Below, piece after piece: positions 19,301 through 28,200 of a stretch of 64,000 nt of DNA. The stretch comes from an uncultured Draconibacterium sp. (GTDB taxonomy: Bacteria; Bacteroidota; Bacteroidia; Bacteroidales; Prolixibacteraceae), in assembly GCF_963675065.1 (NCBI RefSeq), contig NZ_OY775906.1, positions 1,032,001 to 1,096,000 on the forward strand, given 5' to 3'. Below the pieces are notes generated by a model. That model was given only the letters and a program-made list of their open reading frames with translations, was not told the DNA's origin and did not search any database. A program made the position numbers and the translations under genes. The first letter of the stretch is position 1, and the number at the start of each line of letters is the position of its first letter.

Positions 19301-19832
19301 TATGTAACAGGTGTGCGAAAGTAATTTTCGGCACTTCTTTTTTATCGGCAGGCACAGGCAGACCACCGCGCACAATATGGAAAGTTCCTTTTGTAGTACG
19401 CTTATCTGCAGCAGGATTATTCAATATTCCCTGTTTTAAACGGTAGGAACTTAGCAAATCGCTTTTAAAGTCGTTGCCGTTTGGTGGCAAACTCAGCTCG
19501 CGTGCCATTTTTTTCTGGTTCAACACCAACGTATTATTCGGCAAACGATAAGGCTTTTCAAATTCAAGCTCTTTTAAATAATCATCGATAAAATGCTGAA
19601 TTCGAGCATCGACCGGAGACATGTGCTCACTTAACAAGCGTGATTTTTCCTGGAAACTTTTTACCAGGCCTTCGGTTAATTCCTGAAATTTTGAATTGGC
19701 GTATTTAGAGCCCGAGTCTGAATCATCATTAAACGTTGGCTGACCTAAGGAGGCCAACTGCAGATTAATGTATTGAATCATATCGCGGCGATCTCGTCTC
19801 GTCTGTTTTGAGGGAGTGTATTTTTTACTCAT
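16359..19832 (-). CDS. Candidate pyrophosphate-type phosphoenolpyruvate carboxykinase (PPi-PEPCK)
   Basis: This is a 1157-residue soluble protein (about 130 kDa) without signal peptide. I connect it with the PPi-dependent PEP carboxykinases known from Entamoeba and Propionibacterium (EC 4.1.1.38), on the basis of size and general character. They interconvert PEP, CO2 and phosphate with oxaloacetate and pyrophosphate. Visible pieces are the N-terminal 'MIQYINLQLASLGQP', a cluster 'DVEHWTGHTGCIILAPHL' near residue 270, 'AIAFPRGNMSDSVFG' near 380, and a P-loop-like 'PSTVSGGGKSEISKS' near residues 488-502, comparable with the kinase loop of other PEPCKs. It is monocistronic with its own promoter box and terminator. 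This is recall-based, and a large conserved protein of unknown function is the alternative. Confidence 0.6.
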   Translation of the reverse strand: MSKKYTPSKQTRRDRRDMIQYINLQLASLGQPTFNDDSDSGSKYANSKFQELTEGLVKSFQEKSRLLSEHMSPVDARIQHFIDDYLKELEFEKPYRLPNNTLVLNQKKMARELSLPPNGNDFKSDLLSSYRLKQGILNNPAADKRTTKGTFHIVRGGLPVPADKKEVPKITFAHLLHTALKPTSELMTLPFTSAQNEKAKVMVSLLLRPVVCPEVPGIVSTKSMEVRFFAPGSLVSNLDFVETIFGNAGDPNLAVNDAALDVEHWTGHTGCIILAPHLTTLKKKDVGLPHYDDASERQKRDGMCWKDENELYNDGSAFKLTCRDERGVVVTIIADNYYGYSKKEIKTQISYSANLYGLVEEEHAGGAIAFPRGNMSDSVFGTNFTKKFDQPYSFDEAKKLLGNRIEVQEGNYAIDKKYPDVVYIPENADLDVEKSAVSWKFKNKDYSLKLSPNKVYVHPTGHKFQLVKHPTQAMWRIIDTAPEGMFCHKPSTVSGGGKSEISKSMQNAIKFGSFYIENLELVENMVDEIINKDYSNRWREVRPDADPSRSFLSKKRTLGSAVKLLTPSDQYSDEYNKFLQDLPDNVRTLAFFVKRHYRGNEERGLKWRELFNVEIVNGRPGNVLRYKHNPIAASYVRIGFNEEGRWYLHKLRSDFVPSMKIQTEDDISATITVPSNRLKDLNKEYNNPSVKLVANCESYLFQRPDEAVIRGYDKEAEQEIVDNNTFLTNYEPLTRENAVDLIEDAISFEKYTKPVKNFIKEVAESESDKYFVTPSHPRIVDGEPTKNPRYLQRNIFKNETQDSYLGEIGVRLYRKIKDKDPVVWPVNAVLPGRRNNPADKKAGIRPLAVYNPIHYQELPELFMDFIASITGKSPSTTGAGLEGALTKGPFNMLVPTTDLNNALLSYILTEYQGFSSAAGYIGSENRFDHDISILIPEIWARLVPEDRDPKKLIENGCLEKLEDFEYKGQKVLASRLGYRITKNFAFRCMNRLFDEPLAVFNERMLKPELQGMDDYVDGINNITEAMQRAAAPFFEDGSVESAIPPLKVLLHVMAYGHYEGKDISDPELRKLFDREEVLKSDWYKARLKLKQDKDIAFLVEQIGYLEDFKNNENNAALVAEMDIDGRLAKARERLKNVESKQYLKDLVGTIGTDPLCK

Positions 19833-19857
19833 AATAATTATATTTCTAGTCCTTAAA

Positions 19858-19865
19858 CAAAAATA
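19858..19865 (-). promoter_or_regulatory. -7 box of the candidate PPi-PEPCK gene
   Basis: TATTTTTG on the minus strand matches TAnnTTTG exactly and lies 25 bases before the ATG. TTG triplets lie 17 and 22 bases further upstream as possible -33 elements. Confidence 0.55.
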
Positions 19866-20017
19866 CGGAATTGAAGTTTTATCAATTCAATTAAATTTCT
19901 TAATTCGCCTTAAAACAGCCATTCTTTATTGATTTGTTAACCCCAAGACGACTTATTGTATCAAAATGTAAAAGTTTGGCATTTCATCCGATATACTTGA
20001 ATTTCCTATTATATCAC

Positions 20018-20076
20018 CCTTATGATATGTATCATAGGTACTTCTTAATTGTAAAATAATTTCAGGAATATCTTTG
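20018..20076 (+). promoter_or_regulatory. Palindrome plus promoter upstream of the FadL-type porin
   Basis: The inverted repeat CCTTATGATA-TG-TATCATAGG (20018-20039 region, one bulged T) lies upstream of TTG (20049-20051) and TATCTTTG (20069-20076, exact TAnnTTTG). The spacer of 17 is slightly short for the phylum. The palindrome could be an operator for the porin or for the divergent PPi-PEPCK candidate. The rest of the 357-bp divergent region (19833-20189) holds nothing else I recognise. Confidence 0.45.
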
Positions 20077-20189
20077 GTCCTTTATTGAATAATATTAATT
20101 GGTAAAGCGAATCAATCATAAACATATGATCGTCTAAATTATTACTAACAACCTGATTCCGTTCTACCGAAACCAAAAAATTATTACAA

Positions 20190-21452
20190 ATGAAACACTT
20201 AAAACTAAAGGCTTTGCTGGTTCTAATGGCTGGTCTTTTTATTTCTTCACAAACATTTGCAACCGATGGTTATTTTAGCGTTGGCTATGGTACAATTAAT
20301 AAAGGATTGGCCGGTGCCGGAATTGCATTTTATCAGGGATCGTTAATTAACGGCAATCCTGCCGGTAATGTGTTCCTTGGAACGAAATACCAGTTTGGAG
20401 TTAACTTCTTTAATCCGAACAGACAGTACACCGTAACAGGAAACCCCTCGGGTATGGAAGGTACTTTTGGTTTAATGCCCGGAACTGTTGAAAGTGACAG
20501 CAAATTATTTTTAATGCCTTCGGCTGGCGCCAACTGGATGGTTAGCGACAACTCTAGTATTTCTGCTGCTTTATTCGGAAATGGAGGAATGAACACAGAT
20601 TACCCAACAGCAACATTCTACGATCCAATGTCGGAAACTACCGGTGTAAATCTTGCACAGATGTATGGAAACATTACTTACTCGCAGAAGTTGGGCGAAA
20701 AACACAGTATTGGTGTAACCGGTGTGTTGGCTTACCAATATTTCGAAGCAAAAGGATTAATGGCTTTTGGTGCATTCTCTTCTAATCCATCAGCAATTTC
20801 AGGAAATGGCACTGACAGCGGTTTGGGTTATGGATTTAAAATCGGATACCTCGGTCAATTAACTGATAACTTCTCAATAGGTTTAACTTATCAATCGAAA
20901 GTTTGGATGAGCGAATTCGATGATTATTCAGGTTTGTTTGCCGAGCAAGGTGATTTTGATATTCCTTCAAGCTGGACAGCAGGTTTTGCATGGGAAGTTG
21001 CTGACGATTTTACCATAATGGCCGATGTTAAACAAATTATGTATGGCGATGTAAAATCAATTGGCAACCCAATGTTACCAAATCTAATGACGACTCAACT
21101 TGGAGCAGACGATGGAGCCGGTTTCGGATGGGAAAATATAATGGTATACAAACTTGGTTTTAACTATGCAGGTGTTGATACATGGGAATTCCGTGCAGGA
21201 CTTTCAATTGGCGATAACCCAATTCAATCTTCAGAAGTAATGTTTAATATTCTTGCACCTGGTGTAATTGAAAACCAGATCGCTCTTGGTTTATCAAAAG
21301 AAGTTGGGAAATCGGGTAACCAATTCCACGTTGCTTTTAATTATGCAATGAACAGCAATGTTGAAGGTCCTAACCCACTTGATCCTCCATCGGGACAGAC
21401 CATCGATATTGAAATGAATCAATTTGAATTAGAGTTGGGATTCTCATTCTAA
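20190..21452 (+). CDS. OmpP1/FadL family outer membrane porin
   Basis: This 420-residue outer membrane beta-barrel has a signal peptide (1-24, cleavage after TFA). The mature start, 'TDGYFSVGYGTINKGLAGAGIAF', is the FadL hallmark in which the N-terminal plug and the 'GxxNKGMGGA' motif are followed by 'GNPAG' (here 'INGNPAGNVF'). Alternating hydrophobic strands fill the rest and the last residue is Phe ('LELGFSF'). FadL-type proteins let long-chain fatty acids or other hydrophobic compounds through the outer membrane. It is a single-gene unit, with a promoter/palindrome upstream and a terminator downstream. There is no beta-oxidation gene nearby, so the substrate is open. Confidence 0.88.
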   Translation: MKHLKLKALLVLMAGLFISSQTFATDGYFSVGYGTINKGLAGAGIAFYQGSLINGNPAGNVFLGTKYQFGVNFFNPNRQYTVTGNPSGMEGTFGLMPGTVESDSKLFLMPSAGANWMVSDNSSISAALFGNGGMNTDYPTATFYDPMSETTGVNLAQMYGNITYSQKLGEKHSIGVTGVLAYQYFEAKGLMAFGAFSSNPSAISGNGTDSGLGYGFKIGYLGQLTDNFSIGLTYQSKVWMSEFDDYSGLFAEQGDFDIPSSWTAGFAWEVADDFTIMADVKQIMYGDVKSIGNPMLPNLMTTQLGADDGAGFGWENIMVYKLGFNYAGVDTWEFRAGLSIGDNPIQSSEVMFNILAPGVIENQIALGLSKEVGKSGNQFHVAFNYAMNSNVEGPNPLDPPSGQTIDIEMNQFELELGFSF

Positions 21453-21502
21453 ACAAATTCTTTGATTTTGATACTCCAAAAATTTCAAAACTATATATTT
21501 GG

Positions 21503-21533
21503 GCCCGGACTTTTGTCCGGGCTTTTTCTTTTT
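21503..21533 (+). terminator. Terminator of the FadL-type gene
   Basis: The stem GCCCGGAC/GTCCGGGC (21503-21510 with 21515-21522) has a TTTT loop and is followed by a T-rich run. Confidence 0.92.
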
Positions 21534-21592
21534 GAACACTTCTTCAGATTAACTGTAATTATTATATTAACCGAAAATTATAATTGACAGAA

Positions 21593-22360
21593 ATGAAATT
21601 GATATCGTGGAATGTAAACGGAATACGTGCCGTTGCCAAAAAGAATTTTTTTGAGGATTTTAATCAATTGGATGCCGATATACTTTGCCTGCAGGAAACC
21701 AAAGCACAAGATGACCAGGTTGCTGAAACGCTGGCACCTATTGCTGGCTACCATATCTATTCCAATTCGGCAGAAAAAAAAGGCTACTCAGGAACAGCAA
21801 TCCTTTCGAAGATAGAACCGGTAAGCGTTTCGTGCGATATGGGAATTGATGTTCATGATACCGAAGGCCGTGTTTTATGCCTCGAATATGAAAAGTTTTA
21901 TGTGGTAAATGTATATGTCCCCAACTCTGGTAGCGAATTAAAACGTTTGGAGTACCGTCAGGAATGGGACCTGGCTTTTTTTAATTACCTGAAAGACCTG
22001 GAAAAAACTAAGCCGGTTGTGGTGTGTGGGGATTTTAATGTGGCCCACCGCCCTATCGATCTGGCACGACCAAAACCAAACTACAACAAATCGGCGGGTT
22101 TTATGCAGGAAGAAATCGACGGAATGGATCGCTTTACACAAGGCGGGCTGGTTGATACATTCCGCCATTTTTACCCCGATGTTACCGACAAATATTCATG
22201 GTGGAGTTACCGTGCCGGAGCTCGCGGCAAGAACGTAGGCTGGAGAATCGATTATTTCCTTGTTTCTGAAAGCTTTATTCCGCAAGTACAAAAGGCATAT
22301 ATTTTGAACGAAGTTATGGGCTCCGACCATTGTCCGGTAGGCATTGAAATAGTAGGTTAA
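21593..22360 (+). CDS. xth: Exodeoxyribonuclease III
   Basis: This 255-residue enzyme of the exonuclease III/AP endonuclease family incises DNA at abasic sites and removes 3' blocks in base excision repair. It shows the family motifs in order: 'MKLISWNVNGIRA' (Asn metal/phosphate site), 'DILCLQETKAQ' (Glu metal ligand), 'YVPNSG' (catalytic Tyr region), 'GDFNVAHRPIDLARP' (Asp-Asn pair), 'DKYSWWSYRAGARGKNVGWRIDYFLVS' and the closing 'GSDHCPVGIEI' with the catalytic Asp-His. The ATG at 21593 gives the standard N-terminus, and an in-frame TTG three codons earlier was rejected. It is monocistronic with its own terminator. Confidence 0.97.
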   Translation: MKLISWNVNGIRAVAKKNFFEDFNQLDADILCLQETKAQDDQVAETLAPIAGYHIYSNSAEKKGYSGTAILSKIEPVSVSCDMGIDVHDTEGRVLCLEYEKFYVVNVYVPNSGSELKRLEYRQEWDLAFFNYLKDLEKTKPVVVCGDFNVAHRPIDLARPKPNYNKSAGFMQEEIDGMDRFTQGGLVDTFRHFYPDVTDKYSWWSYRAGARGKNVGWRIDYFLVSESFIPQVQKAYILNEVMGSDHCPVGIEIVG

Positions 22361-22382
22361 TAAATAACTATCATAAAAGTTT

Positions 22383-22415
22383 CAGCGGGTGAATTATGGT
22401 TCTCCCGCTGTTTTT
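22383..22415 (+). terminator. Terminator of xth
   Basis: The stem CAGCGGG/CCCGCTG (22383-22389 with 22404-22410) is followed by TTTTT. Confidence 0.85.
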
Positions 22416-22429
22416 ATATAAAAACGATC

Positions 22430-22437
22430 TACTTTTG
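22430..22437 (+). promoter_or_regulatory. -7 box of hrpB
   Basis: TACTTTTG matches TAnnTTTG exactly, 19 bases before the TTG start codon at 22457. This supports that start. Confidence 0.6.
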
Positions 22438-22456
22438 CATTTTAAACAGAAATATA

Positions 22457-24949
22457 TTGAATTTCGATCCACATACTACCAATTTACCAATCGTTGATGT
22501 AATCGGCGATGTAAAACAACACCTGCAAAAGGAAAATACTTTAATCGTTCACGCACCTCCCGGAGCCGGAAAAAGTACCGTTCTTCCGCTTGTGCTTCTT
22601 GAAGAAAGCTGGCTGAATGGGCAAAAGATTATCATGCTTGAACCTCGCCGCCTGGCCGCCAGAAGTATTGCCACCCGCCTGGCCGAACTTTTAGGTGAGC
22701 CGGTTGGGAAACGTGTTGGTTACCGCATTCGTTTTGACAATTGTGTTAGTAGATCCACACAACTGGAGGTGGTTACTGAAGGAATCCTAACCCGCATGTT
22801 GCAAAGCGATAATGCATTGGAAGGTGTTGGAATGGTTATTTTTGATGAGTTTCACGAACGTAGTCTTTTTGCCGATGTAGCATTGGCACTGTCGCGCGAG
22901 GCCCAGCAGATTTTACGTCCTGATCTGCGCATCATGATCATGTCGGCCACGCTAAATATGCCACAACTTACGCAGTTACTTAAAGCACCATCGGTAGTTA
23001 GTGAAGGACGCCAGTATCCTGTCGAGATTCATTATGAAGGTGATAACGACCTAAAGCTTCTACCTGAACTAACCAGTCGTGTGATAACAAAAGCAGTTGA
23101 AAAGCACGATGGTGACCTATTGGTATTTCTGCCCGGCGAAGCAGAAATAAAAAACACAGAAGCCATTTTACGAAGCAAACACAAAGGAATTGCCATTCAT
23201 CCGCTTTACGGACAGCTGTCGCCGCAAAAGCAGTTTGCAGCAATAATGCCCAGCCGCGAAGGACGACGAAAAATTATACTTGCTACATCCATCGCCGAGA
23301 CCAGCTTAACGATTGAAGGCGTTAAAGTTGTAATTGACTGTGGATTTAGCCGAACGCTCAAATTCAATCCAAACACTGGCTTGTCGCGCCTCGAAACAGT
23401 GGAAATAACTTTAGATTCGGCCGACCAGAGAGCAGGACGTGCAGGCCGGCTTGGCCCCGGAATTTGTTACCGCATGTGGACGAAGGCAACGCATCATCGT
23501 TTGAACAAACATCGCACACCGGAAATTGAAGAAGCAGACCTTGCTTCGCTTGCCCTTGAAATGGCCATATGGGGTGTTGATGATATCAATAAATTGACCT
23601 GGCTAACTCCCCCACCAAAAGGCCACGTTTTGCAAGCCAACGAATTGCTGGAGCAATTGGATGCGGTTGATGCCGGAAAAATTACAAATCATGGTAAAGC
23701 TATACATCGTCTGCCTTGTCATCCACGACTGGCACACATGTTACTTCTGGCGCAAAACGATAATCTTACAGCATTGGCATGCGATATTGCTGCTATTTTG
23801 GAAGAACGCGATCCATTAAACCGCGATGCCGGAATCGATATAAATTTACGCATTGAGGCTTTGCGCCGTTACCGCACCAGAACATTAAAAAATAAGCGAC
23901 TGAAACATATTGCCAAAATTTCGGCACAATACCATAAAATGCTAAATATTGATGAAGACAATTCATCTATTGATCCATTTGAAACCGGTTTATTACTGGC
24001 CTACGCTTACCCTGAACGCATTGCTCACGCCACGCCAGGTAACAATGCACAGTTTAAATTGGCGAACGGTAATATCGCTGCTGCCGGGCACGAAGACGAT
24101 CTGGCGCATGAAGATTGGCTGTCGATCGCAAGTGTAAATGCCCGCGATGGTGTTGGCCGCATATTCTTGGCATCGCCACTAAATCCTCGTGATCTCGCGC
24201 CGATGGTTAAAACCGTTGAATCTATCAGCTGGGATACAAAAAGAGGTGGTTTTTCTGCTTTTTCCGAATTACGAATCGGCAGCATTATTCTTCAGCAAAA
24301 ACCATTGCAGGATTATAATATCGATCAGAAAATAAAGGCTATCTCTGATGCCATAAAAAAAGAAGGTGCCTGGTTGCTCGATTTTAATCCGGACGTAGAA
24401 CAATGGCAAAACCGAATAATCAGTCTAAGACAATGGGAAAGCAATGGTGATTGGCCGGATGTAAGTACAAGCCACCTTCTTGCAACCAATTATGAATGGC
24501 TTTCGCCTTATCTGGCTGATGTAAAAAAGCCGGAAGACCTGAAAAGAATCGACCTCAAGAAAGTACTGCAAAATCACCTGTCTTACGAATCGCAGCAATT
24601 ATTGGATAAGCTTGCCCCCGAGCGGCTACAAGTTCCAAGTGGATCAAATATCAAACTTGAATATGGCTCAAGAGGTGAAGCACCGATTCTGGCGGTTCGT
24701 TTGCAGGAAATATTTGGCTTACTCGAAACTCCGACCGTTAACAATGGAAGTATAAAAATTCTACTGCATCTTCTATCACCAGGATTTAAGCCGGTTCAGG
24801 TTACCGATGATTTGAACAGCTTTTGGACCAATACCTATTTCGAGGTAAAAAAGGAACTAAAAGCGCGTTATCCGAAGCACCACTGGCCTGATAACCCGTT
24901 GGAGGCTGAGCCTTTGAGAGGTGTTAAACGGAGAGGCCCTAAAAATTAG
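22457..24949 (+). CDS. hrpB: ATP-dependent helicase HrpB
   Basis: This 830-residue DEAH-box helicase has the length of E. coli HrpB. Motifs in order are 'VHAPPGAGKSTVLPL' (Walker A), 'LEPRRLAARSIATRLAELLGE' (Ia), 'VTEGILTRML', 'VIFDEFHERSL' (DEFH box II), 'MSATLN' (III), 'LVFLPGEAEI' (IV), 'ATSIAETSLTIEGV' (V) and 'DSADQRAGRAGRLGPGICYRMW' (VI), followed by the HrpB-specific C-terminal domain. RNA or DNA remodelling is assumed for the family but its cellular role is not settled. The start is a TTG, since no ATG lies nearby and a promoter -7 box sits 19 bases before it. The stop TAG is formed where a 146-bp inverted-repeat element begins: TA is host DNA and G is the first base of the element. 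Confidence 0.95.
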   Translation: MNFDPHTTNLPIVDVIGDVKQHLQKENTLIVHAPPGAGKSTVLPLVLLEESWLNGQKIIMLEPRRLAARSIATRLAELLGEPVGKRVGYRIRFDNCVSRSTQLEVVTEGILTRMLQSDNALEGVGMVIFDEFHERSLFADVALALSREAQQILRPDLRIMIMSATLNMPQLTQLLKAPSVVSEGRQYPVEIHYEGDNDLKLLPELTSRVITKAVEKHDGDLLVFLPGEAEIKNTEAILRSKHKGIAIHPLYGQLSPQKQFAAIMPSREGRRKIILATSIAETSLTIEGVKVVIDCGFSRTLKFNPNTGLSRLETVEITLDSADQRAGRAGRLGPGICYRMWTKATHHRLNKHRTPEIEEADLASLALEMAIWGVDDINKLTWLTPPPKGHVLQANELLEQLDAVDAGKITNHGKAIHRLPCHPRLAHMLLLAQNDNLTALACDIAAILEERDPLNRDAGIDINLRIEALRRYRTRTLKNKRLKHIAKISAQYHKMLNIDEDNSSIDPFETGLLLAYAYPERIAHATPGNNAQFKLANGNIAAAGHEDDLAHEDWLSIASVNARDGVGRIFLASPLNPRDLAPMVKTVESISWDTKRGGFSAFSELRIGSIILQQKPLQDYNIDQKIKAISDAIKKEGAWLLDFNPDVEQWQNRIISLRQWESNGDWPDVSTSHLLATNYEWLSPYLADVKKPEDLKRIDLKKVLQNHLSYESQQLLDKLAPERLQVPSGSNIKLEYGSRGEAPILAVRLQEIFGLLETPTVNNGSIKILLHLLSPGFKPVQVTDDLNSFWTNTYFEVKKELKARYPKHHWPDNPLEAEPLRGVKRRGPKN

Positions 24950-25094
24950 CGAATCATGGGGTGTAAATATTACGATTTTCTCTCTTTTTTACCTCACTCC
25001 TGAAGGAAGAAAGCGAGAAAATCCTTGATCATCCTTTAGGATTTGAGATAATATCAAGGATTTTGAGTCAAATATAGTTCACCCCTTGATTCGC
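24949..25094. mobile_element. 146-bp miniature inverted-repeat element with ATTA target duplication
   Basis: The left end GCGAATCATGGGGTG (24949-24963) and right end CACCCCTTGATTCGC (25080-25094) are inverted repeats matching at 14 of 15 positions. They are flanked by the direct repeat ATTA (24945-24948 and 25095-25098). An internal inverted repeat AAAATCCTTGAT/ATCAAGGATTTT (25018-25029 with 25053-25064) gives extra hairpin potential. There is no ORF inside. This is the structure of a non-autonomous element moved by a DDE transposase, though no source element is in the window. Its left end supplies the last base of the hrpB stop codon. Confidence 0.7.
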
Positions 25095-25133
25095 ATTATA
25101 TATCAGCAATTACAATTCATTTCAAATAATACA

Positions 25134-25167
25134 TAAGAAAAGAGGCTGCTCCTCTGAGCCAGCCTCT
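25134..25167 (-). terminator. Terminator of the 1780-residue surface protein gene
   Basis: The stem AGAGGCTG/CAGCCTCT (25141-25148 with 25160-25167) is followed on the minus strand by TTTTCTT. It lies 79 bases after the stop codon. Confidence 0.85.
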
Positions 25168-25245
25168 CATCTTACTTTTAGTAGAACCTCCCGAAATCAA
25201 TTACTGTTTTCAGTAAGTTGTAATTTATTGATTCTGAAAAAGTAT

Positions 25246-28200
25246 TTATCTGTTACGGTAAATAAGTTTTCCAATCCGGACATCGCCATCGATATCCAGT
25301 CTGTAGAGATACATTCCTGATATTTCGGTTTCAGGTTTGAATTCTACACGCTGCAATTCACCAGCTTCAACTTGTTTGTCAAGTAATCGAACAACTCGTT
25401 GTCCAAGCATATTGTGAATTTCAAGTACTGCATGTCCACCCTTCTCTGTCATAAACTGAATGTTTACTTTGTCATCGAATGGGTTCGGATACACTTTCAG
25501 ATCGCTTAAGTTAAACACAGCAATATCGGTAGTAATATTTTTGTTATTACCTTTCGCTTTGCCCTTGTTCTCTTTACTATTATCACCAGTAGTTTCATCA
25601 TATACAGTATTTGCTTCCAGAGCTTCTTCACAAACAATAGGAACACCTTGGTAAATCAGTGGATCTCCATCGTGTGGCCCTTCATAGTCAGAGCATGCAC
25701 ATACCACTTCGCAAGTTACGGCGTGGGCAATTACATAGATCATCTCTCCACTTACTTCATTAAAGTTAATGGCAACTCCACCTGAATTTTGCAAATCACT
25801 GGCAGTATAGGTAAATTGTCCCGGTGCAACAGTTGCTTTACCATTTTTCATTGGATATGGTTCACAGCCCACATAAACATGTGCTTCATTCATCACATAT
25901 CCTTCAAATAAGACATACTCAACTGATAATGATGCTCCTGTGTAATCAACCATAACGGTTCCCACTTCTAAACCTTTGCCCAGTTCGCAATGTGCTGCGC
26001 CAGCATACAACGGCATTTCGTAAGAACCTTCACTTATGGCATTTGTCCATCCCCAACGATTGAACTTATAATCCGGATCATCGATGAAACAAGTACTGAT
26101 TTCCTCACTATAGTAAGCAAAGGCAGTTTCACAGTTGTCATATACCATACTTTCTTTGGTAATAAAGGCTGTGTCCTTCGAAACATTTTCACAATCGTCC
26201 ATGGCTTCAAATGCGTAGAAATAAGTAGTATCGCAATCGTTTGCCATATACATTTGTGCATATGCTGTAAGCATGTCACCTTCTGCACAATTATCTGTCC
26301 AGCTAGCTGTTAGCATTTCAGGAACATCCATATTACATAACGTTTCGTCGTATGGGTCTATGGTAATAACTGGTGGAATATCGTCTTTAACAACGAAAGT
26401 GTATTTCCATGTATACTCACGTTGCAGACAATCAGTGTATGTATAAATAAATACAACATCCTCATTACATACTTCTGTATCTGGATCGTTCATGCCAATA
26501 AATGTAAGCATGCGACCACAGTTATCGTATAACTCAGGTGCTGCCGGCGCTACAATGTCTGCAGGACATGCAACTTCCATTCCGCCATCATCAGGTATGT
26601 TTACAACAGGATCCAATACTGTAAAGACATAATCCCAGGTGTATTCAACTCCAAGACAATCTTCCCAGGTATAAGTGAAGGTAACCGGTCCGTTACAAAC
26701 TTCTGTAACAGGATCTGTTACTCCAGTAAAGGTCAACGGACGACCGCAGTTGTCAAACAATTCAGGTGCTGCCGGTGCTACAATATCCGAAGGACATGCA
26801 ACTTCCATTCCGCCATCATCAGGTATGTTTACAACAGGATCCAATACCGTAAACACATAATCCCAGGTGTATTCAACTCCAAGACAATCTTCCCAGGTAT
26901 AAGTGAAGGTCACCGGTCCGTTACAAACTTCTGTAACAGGATCTGTTACTCCAATATAGGTCAACGGACGACCACAGTTGTCAAACAATTCAGGTGCTGC
27001 CGGTGCTACAATATCCGAAGGACATGCAACTTCCATTCCGCCATCATCAGGTATGATTACAACAGGATCCAGTACTGTAAAGACATAATCCCAGGTGTAT
27101 TCAACTCCAAGACAATCTTCCCAGGTATAAGTGAAGGTAACCGGTCCGTTACAAACTTCTGTAACAGGATCTGTTACTCCAATATAGGTCAACGGACGAC
27201 CGCAGTTGTCAAACAATTCTGGTGCTGGTGGCGCTACAATATCCGAAGGACATGCAACTTCCATTCCGCCATCATCAGGTATGTTTACAACAGGATCCAG
27301 TACCGTAAACACATAATCCCAGGTGTATTCAACTCCAAGACAATCTTCCCAGGTATAAGTGAAGGTAACCGGTCCGTTACAAACTTCTGTAACAGGATCT
27401 GTTACTCCAATAAAGGTCAACGGACGACCGCAGTTGTCAAACAATTCTGGTGCTGCCGGCGCTACAATATCCGAAGGACATGCAACTTCCATTCCGCCAT
27501 CATCAGGTATGTTTACAACAGGATCCAGTACCGTAAAGACATAATCCCAGGTGTATTCAACTCCAAGACAATCTTCCCAGGTATAAGTGAAGGTCACCGG
27601 TCCGTTACAAACTTCTGTAACAGGATCTGTTACTCCAATATAGGTCAACGGACGACCGCAGTTGTCAAACAATTCTGGTGCTGCCGGTGCTACAATATCC
27701 GAAGGACATGCAACTTCCATTCCGCCATCATCAGGTATGTTTACAACAGGATCCAATACTGTAAAGACATAATCCCAGGTGTATTCAACTCCAAGACAAT
27801 CTTCCCAGGTATAAGTGAAGGTCACCGGTCCGTTACAAACTTCTGTAACAGGATCTGTTACTCCAGTAAAGGTCAACGGACGACCGCAGTTGTCAAACAA
27901 TTCTGGTGCTGGTGGCGCTACAATATCCGAAGGACATGCAACTTCCATTCCGCCATCATCAGGTATGTTTACAACAGGATCCAGTACTGTAAAGACATAA
28001 TCCCAGGTATATTCAACTCCAAGACAATCTTCCCAGGTATAAGTGAAGGTAACCGGTCCGTTACAAACTTCTGTAACAGGATCTGTTACTCCAATAAAGG
28101 TCAACGGACGACCGCAGTTGTCAAACAATTCTGGTGCTGGTGGTGCTACAATATCTGCAGGACATGCAACTTCCATTCCGCCATCATCAGGTATGTTTAC

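Noticed and set aside
25018..25064. Inverted repeat after hrpB as a possible terminator
   Set aside because: It lacks a T run on either strand and lies inside the inverted-repeat element. It is better seen as part of that element.
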